Counted from the first letter of the stretch, positions 10,753 to 23,468 are shown. The stretch is DNA of 64,000 nucleotides from Xestospongia muta (GCA_963693285.1 OY848925.1:6426932-6490931), one strand, 5' to 3'. The notes: generated by a model from the letters alone, not told the origin. Numbers and translations: made by a program.

Positions 10753-11509
10753 GTAATTAGCAGTGGCGTATCCAAGGTAGGGCATGGTAGGGCATTTGCC
10801 CTACCAACTGCTGCTGGCTCAGTTAATTCAGTTTTGGTTACAGACTTACAATGTTGCCATCTTTTATCTCCTATCTCCTATGATAATTTTTGTAGTACAA
10901 ATCACACACTTAAACTGTCTTTGACCTTCTGGAAAGATAAAAGAGAAGCAAACTGAACTCTGCGGTTCAATCTCTGACATTGTGAGACCACACCTTTATA
11001 ATAATAAAATTAATTATTTCAGAAGCATTTCCCAATCTTGTCAGGCTGATAAAAATTGCTATGGCTATTGCTATTTCAACAGCACAGTGTGAGCATTCCT
11101 TTTCTACACTAAAACTAGTAAAAAACCATTTATGATCGACAATGGGTGATGATAGATTGTCCAACTTGGTTATTTTGTCAATTGAAAGAGAGCTTTCTGA
11201 TGCAATTAAACCTTGAAGAAGTGGTTACTGAATTTTCTGGATTGGATAACAACAGAAGGATTGCTCTTATTTAAACTTAAGTTTTAATCTATAGCTAGTT
11301 GTAATTGGATTTATGTTTTCCTTTCACTTTTTTCAGAATTGCGGATCATGTAGAATGTCATAACAATGTTATTATTATAATCAAGTAATTAAATTAATTT
11401 ACCACGCCCATCATGAATATATTTAACTCTGAAATTTTTCGGCCGAGCTTTGCGGGCATCTCTGGTGCCCTATCATCTTAAAATTCCTGCCTACGCCACT
11501 GGTAATTAG
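10753..11509. mobile_element. hAT-superfamily transposon relic with 8-bp target duplication
   Basis: Present only in copy 1. The element 10761-11501 begins CAGTGGCGTATCCAAGG and ends CCTGCCTACGCCACTG, giving matching terminal inverted repeats CAGTGGCGTA. It is flanked by GTAATTAG at 10753-10760 and again at 11502-11509. Copies 2-5 have a single uninterrupted GTAATTAG, so the empty site is visible. An 8-bp duplication, this terminus and an internal hAT C-terminal domain fix the superfamily. At 741 bp it is an internally deleted, non-autonomous copy. Confidence 0.9.
11022..11216 (+). pseudogene. hAT transposase C-terminal dimerisation domain fragment
   Basis: Reads EAFPNLVRLIKIAMAIAI then STAQCEHSFSTLKLVKNHL, TMGDDRLSNLVILSIERELS and stops at TGA 11214-11216. 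The SxxCEHSFSxLKxVKxxLRSTMGxxRL signature is typical of the hATC domain of ZMYM/Tip100-like hAT transposases. One in-frame TGA (about 11132) replaces the expected Arg before STMG. The catalytic core and DNA-binding zinc finger are missing, so it cannot encode active transposase. Confidence 0.85.
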
Positions 11510-11844
11510 TGGTATTAGACGTAGCGATAATATTTAATATTATATAGCTACTAACTAGAGGCCTATTAATGTACAATTTAGTCTAGTTTGTTTGTTATAA
11601 TTGTATTCGTAAATATTAGAAATAACAATATTGAAGCTTTTATTATTAATTAATGTAGGCGTGGTCAATTGTCAAGTAGAGAAATTGAGTTTTTCTAGAG
11701 AAGAAGTGAATTATAAAAATTGTTAACTTTGTTAGAAGACAAAGAACTGGAAACTAAAGTATTTAACTAATAATTGACTTATTTGAATTTGAAATAATTT
11801 ATTTTTAGTAAAAAATACAGCAATAGTACAAAAATAACTAATAA

Positions 11845-14800
11845 TTAACGATCAAGGAGTACATTATTATTAACAACCAAATACGTCAAACTATTATTAT
11901 TAACAACAACATTTTGTAATTGTTGTATACCAAATTTACTAATATTAGGACAGTGAGTGAGAGATAGTAATTGTAGTGTGTCAGTGTTTGTAATTAGAGT
12001 AGATAGATGTGGTATGTCTTTATCAGTAATGTTATTGTCATTCCACAAGCATAATCTCTTGATTATTTTATTACCAACTACAGCAGTTGTTAATAAGTGG
12101 TAAGTATCTGGTACAAGAGGTGAGGAGTAAAGAGTTAGTTCCTCCATTGTTTGGTTATAAGGTAGTACTTGAGATAGTTTACTGACACAGTTACTATCAA
12201 AAGGAGTGTTCCTTATATGAAGTACCTCCACTTGACATCCATTAATATCAGTTAATATTGTAAGTAAACTTTGAGGAGATAATGACTTGAGTGTAATACT
12301 CCATGTTTTGTGTTGTAGTCTCTTTAATTGATGTATCACTTCTTTACATTCTGCCACAGTAGATGAAGTAAGTATAACACCATAACTGTACCACTGAACA
12401 CTTCCAGTGTTTCCTATAATAAAACATAGTTACTATATAATATTTTACACACACAACAATAGCTATACACACGCTCTAACATGCTCAACTACGATTGTCA
12501 AGGCCTAACGAAGAAGACGACGCCATTACTGATGTTAAGTTACTATAGCAATGATGTACGGAGATGAACGGATTCTACAAAACAGTCTTAAATTTACTGA
12601 GTGTTATACTAATAATTTACTGTATTAGATGATGTGAGCTAAGATGGGAACGTCAAGATCTACTGAGACAGGCACACAGGGTACTGAACTGTTATACCAA
12701 TAATTTACTGTATTAGTTTGGAAGACTAAATTTCTGTTGATATATTATCACTCAATGATCTGAGCCAGGATGAGGTGCAAAGTTACTGAGACCAGCACTG
12801 TGGTACCTAGTCTTGTCCCCAGACCTACTCACAAGCTTAAAGTACTACTTAAATTTGCGAGTAGGTCAATTATTTTGTTTAGTGTAGTGTCAATTCAATA
12901 GTACCAGTTCTGAGTATTTTAATAGAATACTCCCAAAGACTATAAAGTACTAATACTTAAAGAAAGGCTCATTTTGTTACACACAGACATTGGGGGCTCC
13001 ATAAATATAGCTATTGAAAAAGGGGAGTGGCTAGCTACATGAGACTGCCCACCTATTTGATTGGGTTTCCAGACTACACAGTATTTAATGTACTATGTTC
13101 TGTTCATGTTGAGAAAGACTGTGGTTTAGTGGAATTCCAATAATAACCCATGTCATCAACCTGACTTGGGTGTGGCATTGTAATTGTAACACTACATGTA
13201 GAAATGTATGGATATGTGACTGTCAGATAGCCATCAGTATTAGATGATCTGAACTAAGATGAGGGATGTCACTATCAATTGAGACAGACACACAAGGTAC
13301 TGAACTGTAAGTGAGAATGACTCGATTATATCATTAGTCAAAATGATTCACAATTACGAAGCAATACTCAAGCATAAATCATCACGATGTCTGGTAATAG
13401 AGTTTTGTTTGACTTGTCTTTTGTGTGTTGACATTTCTCTTTTACTTTACAAATGTCATGATGTAATAAAACATTATATTTAGTATTGTGATGTGATATC
13501 ATAATGTAAGTTATGTCATTTATAATGTACTTCAATATTTTGAAACAATAATTATTATTTGAAACTATCCTATCAACATTGAAGCTGGAACATGTGTGTA
13601 ATAATAGTGACATCATTTCTCTATGTCAGCTAATGAACACCAGTTAACTCACAGATGTCATTACAATATTTTCATATCAGCTCAAGTTTACTATTCTTCT
13701 AGTAGTTAGTCTTCTCTCCATTTTTTTTGTTTTTCTTATATTTTCATAATACATGTATATATATAGCTGAAAATATTGATGAGGGATTAATTTGACCATG
13801 TTGGTGATTTTTTAAATTCAACAACTTTTGATACCACACTATTTTAATATAATACATTGTAAGCTTTAAATTTTATTCTCTCCAATATTTCCACTATATT
13901 CAGTACAGTACATGTACTATACATTCATGTCAGTACATGATAATAATATTATTAACTATAAACCATGTACTGGTACTTTCTTTATATCAGTGAATTTATG
14001 CTTAGCTTGTGTCTTCTGGAACTATATAACACAACATAAGTCTTCAAATTGTACACTCAATTCCTCTATCCCGTGGACATCTTTATAATGTCAGTGGTAG
14101 TCCTAGGTACTGATGTCAAGAGTAACTATTCCTGTATTATTTGATAATGTGTTTGTTATTGACTTCTTGATCTCTAGTGATCATGTGACTTATTGTTATT
14201 TTACTTGTTGTATCAATTAATAGTAGTTCATATACAATTATATAGTTGAGGTATAGGAATCTCCTTCGTTTGTATTTTATGAATTGACTTTTAATAATTA
14301 TATTAACCCAATCATACAATGTAGTATTGAATTTAAAGTCCTAGTTACCACATTATATTCAAGCTTTGAAAATATCTTGAAGTAAACAATAACTTGACTA
14401 CATTAATTGGTACATGTGTAGGTACTATTATAGCAGAGATCTTCATAGAGATCCACTATAGATTACTGAGAAATACTTGATAGTTTAATGTTGAAATTTT
14501 TTATTATTACTGAGCCATCAATGATGAATTCATTACTCGTTCATACTCAACATTGACTGACAACAGGTGTGGTGATGAAAGCAACTAATGAAATAGACTT
14601 GTGTCTTCATGTAATAAAGGTATGTGAAATTGCATGTTGTAGGAGTGTGCTACAAGCCAGTACATACTGTACCATATATACATTGTAGTTTGATCAAATG
14701 TTTTAATATTACTAAGTTTATAATGGCAGCTTACTTGGTAATTCTTCATCATCTGATGATTCCTGTTGGTCACTATGGGTATCTTTCTCCTCGTCTGTAC

Positions 14801-17800
14801 TTTTTGATGTTAACTGAGTGATAATTTTATCTTTCTCTGTCAATTGAAGAGTTAGTGAACTAATCATCTCCTGTAATTTTGTAATCTCTTGTTGTCTGTC
14901 AGTAGCTACACAGTACACAATATAAGATATTGTATATTGTCAGTAGTTATATAATACCTTCTCTTTCTTGGACAGTAGATGTGAGGTCCTCTAGTGTTTT
15001 CACCAGCTCATATGCTTCTGTATCTTAAATATGAAGTGATAAAGAATGTGCAGGTGTAGATAAAGTTATATAAAGAACATATGTACCTATACCTTCTTGT
15101 TTGCTATCAAGTGGTTCCTCAAGTTTTTGACTTAAAAGTGGATGACTAGTTTTAAGGAGATCTCTTACTTCTAATATACGAGACCTCAGATCTACAATAG
15201 ATAAAGTAAAGAGCTATACATGTTGTTAATATACCTTTTATGTTCTCTGTTAAACGAACATTTCTTTCCTCCTTCTCTCTTAATTGTAAAGTAAGACACG
15301 TTATTATCTCTTGTAATGATTGTAGCTCCTTCTGTAATTCTGTAAAATATAAAGCACATGTACAACACATGTATATTATAAATATTAGACATAATTATAT
15401 ATAATAACAGGAGCACATAATGAGAAAAGACAATCAACGGAAGGAGCATGAAATTCCATGCGATTTATCAAATCTGACGTATAGAGCTCTTAGGAGTTCT
15501 GTTACTATATTAAGATCAATAACTTATTAATTGTGGTTATATATGAGACCTGAATGAAGACTCTTTGCACTCTGTCATGTCATTAGTTTTCTTTGTCTTG
15601 AGAAAGTGTTACTACATATCACAATCTATACAAGGAATTACTTTAGACTAGATCTCTCTCTACCTAGTATTACTTGGGAACTGTACTTATCATTTAATTA
15701 ATGATGTGGAAGTTTCATGTTCTTTATTCATTACATGTTCCTGTTAATAATATCTGCTAAGTTCTCACCTTTCTGTGTAGACTTTAACTGAGTAACCTCT
15801 AATGACATTGTCTTCTTCAATTTTGCTTCAACAATATAATTATAATGTTAATTGAATTTTGTAGACCAATTATAGTTTTGTAGATACATCCTATAACATT
15901 TTATATTTTACTTACCTTTCATCTTCTCCATCAACTGACTCATTCCACTTTCTTCTCTCTCCATTACTTCTACATTTAGTGATTTTATTTCCATTTGTAA
16001 CCCCTCAATCTCTTCTTGTTTCTCTACTAATACTTTATTAGTAGCTATAGAACATAACCATATATGGTATGTACTACTAACAGTACTATAGCTCACCTTC
16101 TTTATGTCTGGTTAACTCCTCTATCTCTAAGGTCTTTGCCTTATTCATTTTCTCTAATAGTTTCAGCTTCTCTGTTTACATTAGGTACATAGTTATATCT
16201 CAATTAATGTACATGTACCTGATAAAGTGTCAGTTGATGGTTGATCTTGTGGTCCTTCTCTCTCCATACTGTGTGCTAGTACTAATAAAATATACCCACA
16301 TAATAATACAGTAGTGTGATTATTATTAGCTATTAATGAAAGGTATTTAATCATACAGAGTTTAGAATATAATATGATGACTTGATGGTAAACTATTAGC
16401 TAGCTATGTATGTAATTGATGACACAATGTAGTATAGGTCAGAATATATACATATAAAATAACTAACTTTGTTTTGTCTTTTCTCTCTCTAAAAGTTCAT
16501 TAAGAACATCCTCTTTTTCTTGTAGCAATTTAACAAGTAGAGATACTTCTGGTTTCTCAGAATATGATCTAATATGGTCATAAAGTGAGAATGTATTCAA
16601 GAAAACACTTACAACACAGCCACTAGATCAACATTAACTTTGTAAGATTGACTTGACTTGTCCCACTCAAGGTAATTGAACAGCTTGGATTCAGGAGAGC
16701 TTTTCTCCAATACTACTGTGGGAAGACTAAATACTAATTCAATACAGCCTTCATTGTAATCATGGAAGTGTAAGATAGCACTACTTTGAAAACCCAGTAG
16801 TCTGGCAAGGTTACGTTGAATAGCTTTGACTTCTCCTCCAGTTATGACGAGATCTCCAGACACTTTAAGAAGAAGTTCAGTACGTTGAGATTGTGTGTGT
16901 GGAGGAGCACATGGTATCTCAAAAATGGAGCGTTTTAAATAAGGAATGAGATGTTTATCTTCATATTCCTTTAAACGCATCTTTTCAGATTCATCTCCCA
17001 AATTTTCAACTATTACTTGAAATGAATCATAGTTGAACCATGTACAGTGTTTGGTCAACTCAGAAAACACATCTGAAATGTCGTCGTCTCTTCTAAAATC
17101 AAACACACTTGGTTCTCGCTGATCCTTTTCTGAAGTGCAATAGCTACGTACAATTGACTGAATATCTCTTGGGTTAATTTTACGTTCTCTAAATGATTTT
17201 ATAAGATAAGCAACAAAGGCAGTATAAGCTTTACGGACATCGCGATTGTCATCCATTAGCTTGTTTCTCACTGCCAAATCTTCCCAGTTTGGATAACTAA
17301 CTTTAGCTTTCTCTGGAGCAAGGTGAAATGTCACTGTTTGTGGCAATGATGTTATTCTCTTTGAAAGATATTTTAATATAGATTCAGCTACAAAACGATC
17401 TTCCATTTTTAAAAAAGACTTCACCAATTCTTTGTAAGTAGCTGCACTCCCGTTCTTTCTTTTCCATGCCCACAATAACTCGTTCTTCTTTTCTACATCA
17501 CTTTTATCACTTTGGGAAATACTATGAACTCTTTCTGTTGATAAATTGAGACAACGACCAGCTGTTATATAGTCATCATTCATATGTTGTGAGACCTCAA
17601 TGAAAACTCCATCATCACACTCTTTATCTACTACTTCATATGATAGACCATACTGACTGAGTAGACTTAAAAGATCTAATTTAATTAAAGAGACATTACA
17701 ATATACAAAAGACAATATAATTGATACTTAATATATTTTTATTTCAATTAGCATATTAACTAGTTATATGAGAGCTACCATTATCACTAATGGGTGGGGT

Positions 17801-18939
17801 TAATACCTCATTTTGCCTCACCCATTGAGTAAACTTTGTATTATCTCTTGTTTGTAACTACCTTCATACAATGATACAATTATAGCCATCATATAAATAG
17901 CCCTGCCTACCAGCACTGTATGAATTTTCATACAGTAACTCTATTCCAATTATGGTATATACAAACACTGTCCATATTAAGAATGAACACTAATTCACTG
18001 TTATAACTCAGACTAGAAATGAACTTGATAGAAATGGTTTGTACAATTTAAACACCTTGGAAGTCCACAAATTTTATCAGAAAACTAGGCCACTAGTTAT
18101 TTAGGAAAGTCACAAACCAGAAATCCAATGTAAAGTCTTTGTATTCCATGACCTGATGTCATGTATAATTTGGACATTATTAACAAACGCTTACACAGGT
18201 GCCATCCAGTTTCAACAATAAAAATTCAGAAATTGTCAACATAGTAAAATTAAGATAGTTTAAGAGACAGTGACAAAGAACCACAAAATGTATGACTGAT
18301 AAAATAGTTAGCAGCTATGTTGCCACACCCACCTTAGGTTGATGATATTGTCATTATTGAATTCCACTAAATACAGTCATTCTCAACACAAACAGATATA
18401 AGTTATAGTACATAGTCCATTATAGTACCAGTGTTAATTGTGACATGATAATTGAGGTTCAACTAGTTCATAAGATATTATATAGCTTCCTAATTCCTGT
18501 TTTCTCATGCAGCATGATCCCTAATTAAATGTCATACTAAATTAATCCTATTTATTCTAACAATAATTATACTGGAAATATCTCATCATGTTGTCACTGA
18601 CATACCATGATACTGGGGAGCTAATGTTGACAGCTCTGCTGCAAGATTCCTACCAACAATGGCTGCTGGTCCACCAAGATCCTCGAGAATTCTAACAAGA
18701 CAATGACAGTTTGTCTGTATTTCCTCCACAGTCTTCCCCAACTTCAATCCAGTTTTCAATTCGTTAGCTATATCAGCAAAATTCTCGCTTCTCATAACAG
18801 ACTCAGATATCAGACGAGCGGCAAATGCTTCCTCCGTAAATTTTGTCAGGCATCCTTGTAGAGCTGAACTGAGGTTGGCATATTGAGAATTAAAGACATC
18901 AATAACGGCTTTCTTGTAGCTTTCGAGTGAGTCATCCAT
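11845..18939 (-). CDS. Death-domain / coiled-coil / LRR receptor-like protein, copy 1
   Basis: About 12 exons, roughly 950 residues. Exon 1 (18606-18939, ATG 18939) encodes a ~111-residue helical, possibly death-fold, segment. It splices in phase (CAT G|AT CTT) to 16613-17675: a Death domain at about residues 130-217 (EVSQHMNDDYITAGRCLNLS, LLWAWKRKNGSAATYKELV) and a ~250-residue conserved region without named family. Nine or so small exons (14735-16568) form coiled coil such as LQSLQEIITCLTLQLREKEE. The terminal exon 11845-12413 joins in phase (ELP|R|NTGSVQWYSYG) and carries five or six short LRR strands ending VLLDR*. Likely a cytosolic sensor/adaptor; no signal peptide or NACHT domain seen. 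Copy-1 oddities: six codons missing in WEDLA|VRNKL, and one coiled-coil exon without its acceptor (near 15830). Confidence 0.7.
12414..14734 (-). other. Long intron between coiled-coil and LRR exons, copy 1
   Basis: No convincing exon. It includes diverged repeats of a ~70-bp motif (GATGTGAGCTAAGATGGGAA..., GATCTGAGCCAGGATGAGG..., GATCTGAACTAAGATGAGG...) at about 12630, 12755 and 13238. It also has a stretch (about 12815-13235) without counterpart in copies 2-5. Equivalent introns: copy 2 28721-30423 and copy 3 45361-47070. Confidence 0.5.
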
Positions 18940-19504
18940 TGTCGATCACAAAGAAGGGTGGGGCTTGTAAATATTGAATTGCCCCACCCTATTTTGACAG
19001 CTATGAATAATATACAATTATGATATATTTTACAAAAAACCTACAGAGTTCAAAGTAAAATAAACTGTACTTAATGACACGTACATACATAATAAACAGC
19101 TAGTGATAATAACAATGAATTATCATAATATTATATAATATTAATATAATAACTCAAACTAGTTAAAAGTGAAAGTGTCTCCTTTGTTCCTTCTTCTTGT
19201 GATTATAATCTCCTTTTTGTTTGTTCTTTGTTATAGACATATCTATTGTCTATTACACAAGTAGTCCTCCAATCTCTATTCCTACAATCATACACAGTAC
19301 ATTTAATATACCAGTATAGTCTAATAATTGTTCCATCATTTTGTTTGTTATCAATACATCATGTCAATTAACATATCTATCCATTCATCTGTTAATTTGT
19401 CCATTCATCTTACTTACTTCTAAACTTTTATTCTCATATTATATCATACCAGTAATACAATGAAGGGAAACAATATCAAGATAAAACAGTAAGATACAAA
19501 CTAC
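18940..19504. other. Spacer, receptor promoter region of copy-1 receptor; YIF1 body deleted
   Basis: Follows the copy-1 spacer up to about 19460 (CCAGTAATACAATG) and then jumps to sequence corresponding to about 2410, removing all YIF1 exons except the first. Copy 4 has the same junction near 52120. Confidence 0.6.
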
Positions 19505-19551
19505 CTCGTGTCTTCAAATAGGGGAGCTGTCTTGATATAAGCTCTGATCAT
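19505..19551 (-). pseudogene. YIF1: YIF1 remnant, exon 1 only, copy 2
   Basis: ATG 19551 reads MIRAYIKTAPLFEDT to the donor GAG|GTAG. The remaining YIF1 exons are deleted, so this cannot encode the protein. The exon overlaps the last BCKDHA exon in a different frame. Confidence 0.7.
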
Positions 19552-20852
19552 CACTGGTACTGTGACTTCCAAGTCTGAAATAAAAGAGTTAAATATTATT
19601 GAGAGTCTAAAGGGTTAAATACCTATATGTCATAGCTTCAATAAGTACTGGTCTTCCTTCCTCGACACAAACCTGTTTAGCGTGTTTTGTGACATTATAC
19701 ATGGCCAATACATCATTGCCGTCAACTCTAATGGCTTCCATACCATACCCTATCCCACGATTAACAATCCCATCACCAGCGTATTGATCTTCTACGGGGG
19801 TGGATATAGCGTAGCCATTATTGCAACAGAGGAAGATGACAGGACAATTTAAGGTGGCAGCAAAATTCATTGCAGCACGACAGTCTCCTTCCTGAGCTGC
19901 TCCATCTCCGAAATAGACAATGACACAGTTTTTGGAACCAGCCATTTTCATACCATATGCATAGCCTGGTGCTAGAATGGAGTACGTGAACATGAGAAGG
20001 AGTACAATGTACCAAGAAAATAGTTAACCTTGTGGTATTTGAGTAGCCAACGGAGATGAGATAAAATGAAAGTTATGTTCTTTACTTCCATAATGTACTG
20101 GCATTTGACGTCCACAACCTTTATCTAAATTGTTTGAGAAACAATGATTCATCATATCATCAAGTGTAAATCCTTGCCACATGAGGACACCTGTTTCACG
20201 ATATTGGCCATATACCACGTCATCCAAATCCAGAGCAGCTGCTGTTCCAAAATGTGTACTCTCCTCTCCATAATTCATCATATAAAATGATATGAGACCC
20301 TGTTGTCATGGAAACAGAATGGATGTGGTTAATTGTGTGTACTCAATATGTACCATTCTCTGTGCTCTATAAAGATATTGATCCATTAATTGCAGTGTCA
20401 GCATTTTGGAGTACATACGTAACAGAAGATCTTTGTCAAGCTAGAAAGAAAAACATCTGCTTATATGATAATGTATCTATTAACAATAATCATAAACAAT
20501 CTAGTACTAGTCTCCTATTGAAGCATATGACATAAATATATTGTAATATTTGAATACATTTGGGTCTTGGGAGGAGTCAAGTACTATTCCTTCATTATTC
20601 AGTATACGATATATCGGTTGTAGATGAAGACTCTTATTTGGTGAACTGGCTTGGATTAGATCAGTTGTATAAGGAGGACCTCGTGGACTAACCTCCTCTG
20701 ATAGTACTGGTATTGTATAATGGAGTTGCTATAGGTAAAAATTCGCTCTATTTAGGTATAGAGAGGTTCTTTACCTTCTTGCAACATAATCTGTTGAACC
20801 ATAACTGATAACTGTTACCTGCTCTTGTTAGAAACAAAAGCCTGCTAGCCAT
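19514..20852 (-). pseudogene. BCKDHA: BCKDHA copy 2 (C-terminally truncated, catalytic-site Arg changed)
   Basis: Same six-exon structure as copy 1, with no nonsense codon before the terminal TGA at 19514. The leader is one residue shorter (a 3-bp loss). In the ThDP-binding stretch the family's CRNNGYAIS reads CCNNGYAIS. This Arg contacts the cofactor phosphate in human E1-alpha, where its loss causes maple syrup urine disease (from memory of the family). With the missing C-terminus, activity is very unlikely. Confidence 0.75.
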
Positions 20853-20878
20853 TTTTCTGGAGGTGTGGCACTACCCAC
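20853..20878. promoter_or_regulatory. 26-bp divergent promoter gap, BCKDHA / MTIF2, copy 2
   Basis: Identical arrangement to copy 1; GGAGGTGTGGCACTACCCAC is conserved. Confidence 0.5.
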
Positions 20879-23332
20879 ATGTCAACAATGGCTCTGTGGA
20901 AGAATGTAAGTTTTTTAAAAATACTTTTTTTTTAATTTCTGCAACTTTTTAGGTTTTCAAAGTGTTAAAGTATTCACTTCAAATAAGATCATATGCTACT
21001 AATCAAGTAGGTGTGGTTAACATTATATTATCGTTACTGTGATGTCATTGTATTCAGGAGAAGATTGCTGTGACATTAAAAAATGGACTGACTGTTCGTC
21101 AGTTAGCAAAACAACTTAATGTAAAAACAAGTAAGTATCGACTTATGTGGATTCAAAATTACTTTGTCGCTGATAATTAGAATTAAGTGATATTATGGTA
21201 TCTCTATTTTAGCCGGTATAATTAAGGTATTGCAAGAATTGGGTGAAAAAAGTCACACCCCCAACACTCGTTAGTTGATTATCTATTAATACATGACCAC
21301 ACCCCTTTCCAGGCATGTCATCGGAGTTAGCAGAACTTGTTACCATGGAAATGGGACATCCCATAAAAGAGACCAAAACAAAAGATGCCACACCCATAAT
21401 CCGATCTAAAGATGCATTAAAGTAATAAGTATAATACCTGCTATTTGTTATCACATCTCATATCTTAGACCACGCCCACCTATAGTCACTGTAATGGGTC
21501 ATGTTGATCACGGCAAGACAACTTTACTGGATAACCTTCGAAGTACATCTGTGGCCTCAAGAGAGGCAAGTGGTATTACACAACACATTGGGGCTTTCTC
21601 AGGTACATTAGAACATTCAAGTTATTATTAAGAATACATCTCCTTAGTTCCTTTGGTAAGTGGGAGAACCATTACATTTCTGGACACACCTGGCCATGCT
21701 GCATTCTCTGCTATGCGTTCACGTGGTGCTAATGTAACTGATATCGTAGTTCTTGTGGTAGCTGCTGATGATGGTGTAATGCCACAGACAGTGGAGTGTA
21801 TTAAAATGGCTCAGGAAGAACAAGGTAAGTATGTATATGTCTTGTTAGTACATTCATTGTGTGTCTCTTTTCAGTTCCTATTGTAGTGGCCATTAATAAA
21901 TGTGATAAATATAGCAGCAATGTAGTGAGTGAGAGAGAGAGAGAGAGAGAGAGATAATGATTTTCACACACTTTATCTCTCTCTAGTCTAAAGTTAAGCA
22001 GCAATTGCTACAATATAGTATACAATTAGAAGAATTTGGTGGCGAAGTGCAAGCAGTTGAAATCTCCGCCCTCACTGGTAATGGATTAGATACATTAGAA
22101 GAAGCTATTATTGTATTAGCTGAACTGAATGAAATCCAAGCAGATCCCATGGGACCAGTTGAAGGAGTTATACTGGAAGCAAGAAATGATAAAGGATCAG
22201 GGTGAGTGTAAAATGAGGGGTTAAAATAACTCTCTTTTAATAGAACTATTGCAACTGTATTAGTTTTACACGGTACTCTAAAAAATGGGTGTGTCCTTGT
22301 GGCTGGAGAGGCGTGGGGTAAAATTAGAACCATGATGGATTGGAGTGGTCAAATAATGAAAGAAGCCCCACCCTCTATCCCTGTACTCACAGCAGGATGG
22401 CGGGAACTACCTATAGTTGGAGAGAAATGTCTACAAGTGAGTTTCAATAATTGTTCGTTTAAGATTTATAGTTCTGGGTATGAAGGTCAAAGGAGAGTCC
22501 CAGGCTAATGAAGTTATTCAGTATCGGAGTTATCTTCAAAGGAAGTATCAAATATTACAAGAAAAAAAGAGAATACAAAAGCAGCTGGAGAGAGAGGAGG
22601 GCGCCAAGTTGTCCCTCTTATTGTAAAAGGTGATGTGAGTGGATCTGTAGAGGCACTTGTTGAAGTTATTAATTCTTGTCAACCAAAACAACTTCAACTT
22701 GAAGTTGTTCAGTCTGGTGTAGGAAATATCACAGAAAGTGAAGTGGAGAGAGCAAGTTCTATCGGAGGTAAGACAATTTACTGTTGTATTTTATATATAA
22801 TGATTCTGCTCATTAGGTGTCATACTAGCATTTAATGTCACTGCTAATAAATTAACTACAAAACTTGCTGAGCAAAAGGAAGTGGACATACTCTCTCATA
22901 ATGTCATCTACAAATTACTAGAAAAATTAAAAGTACAAAAAAGTGTTATTTTAAGCCAATTCATTTATCTTACAGGATTGGCTTAAAAATCAACTTCCTT
23001 TTGTTAAAGAAGAAGAAATTATTGGAGAAGCTGTTGTTCTCAGAGTATTCAAATTACGTGGAACTAAAGCAGCTGCTGTTGGTGGTTGTTGTGTTAAAAA
23101 AGGACAGCTGGTACGAGATGCTATTTATCAATTGTGGCGAAATGAGGAGTTGATCCATGAAGGTATACTAGTTGGTATGAAACGAGAGAAAGAGGACATT
23201 AGTGTGGCAAGAAAAGAAACAGAGTGTGGACTGAGTTTCAGTAAAGATCCTGGTTGGGAAGAAGGTGATAAAATAGTATGTCTACGTAGGAAAGATGTAC
23301 CACAACCATTAGAATGGGACATTGGATTCTAA
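20879..23332 (+). pseudogene. MTIF2: Mitochondrial IF-2, copy 2 (1-bp frameshift)
   Basis: All G-domain exons are open and the donor lost in copy 1 is intact here (CTCAG|GTACATT, about 21602). In the linker before domain III copies 1 and 3 read GAGGGC-GTCC/ATCC-AAGTTGT, but copy 2 reads GAGGGCGCCAAGTTGT, one base short near 22603. The new frame reaches TAA about 20 bases later. Downstream exons stay open, which suggests a recent lesion or a base-call error. The start MSTMALWKN differs from copy 1 by Arg to Trp. Confidence 0.8.
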
Positions 23333-23468
23333 TGAGATGTTATTTAAGAGTTAAAATAAATAAAGTATTTATTTATTTATTATTTGTAATATTAATACAG
23401 GGACATTATTATTAAGTGAACTAGTGCCTACCATTGTACATACCATTGTACATGATATATATCAACTT

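Larger units (their letters stand above)
1..18180. repeat. Tandem unit, copy 1 (18.2 kb)
   Basis: Starts with TAACAAACGCTTACAC, which recurs at the start of copies 2-4. It is the longest unit because it holds a 741-bp hAT insertion (10761-11501) and extra intron sequence near 12700-13240. Gene order matches the other units and the sequence is near-identical through introns and spacers, so the duplication is recent. The window's first base falls on my unit start only by my choice of phase; the array probably continues to the left, because an orphan receptor exon 1 (425-758) sits here. Confidence 0.9.

Noticed and set aside
12815..13090. Possible transposon starting near GTCTTGTCCCCAGACCTACTC in copy 1
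   Set aside because: A short internal inverted match (GAGTAGGTC) exists, but I could not define both ends or a target duplication.
13368..13616. 82-codon frame on - strand in the receptor's long intron
   Set aside because: Low-complexity Ile/Asn/Tyr-rich composition typical of AT-rich intron. The flanking exons join in phase without it, and its length changes between copies.
14137..14319. Small frames in the intron and spacer around 14100-14820
   Set aside because: Not conserved in frame between copies, no homology, AT-rich composition.
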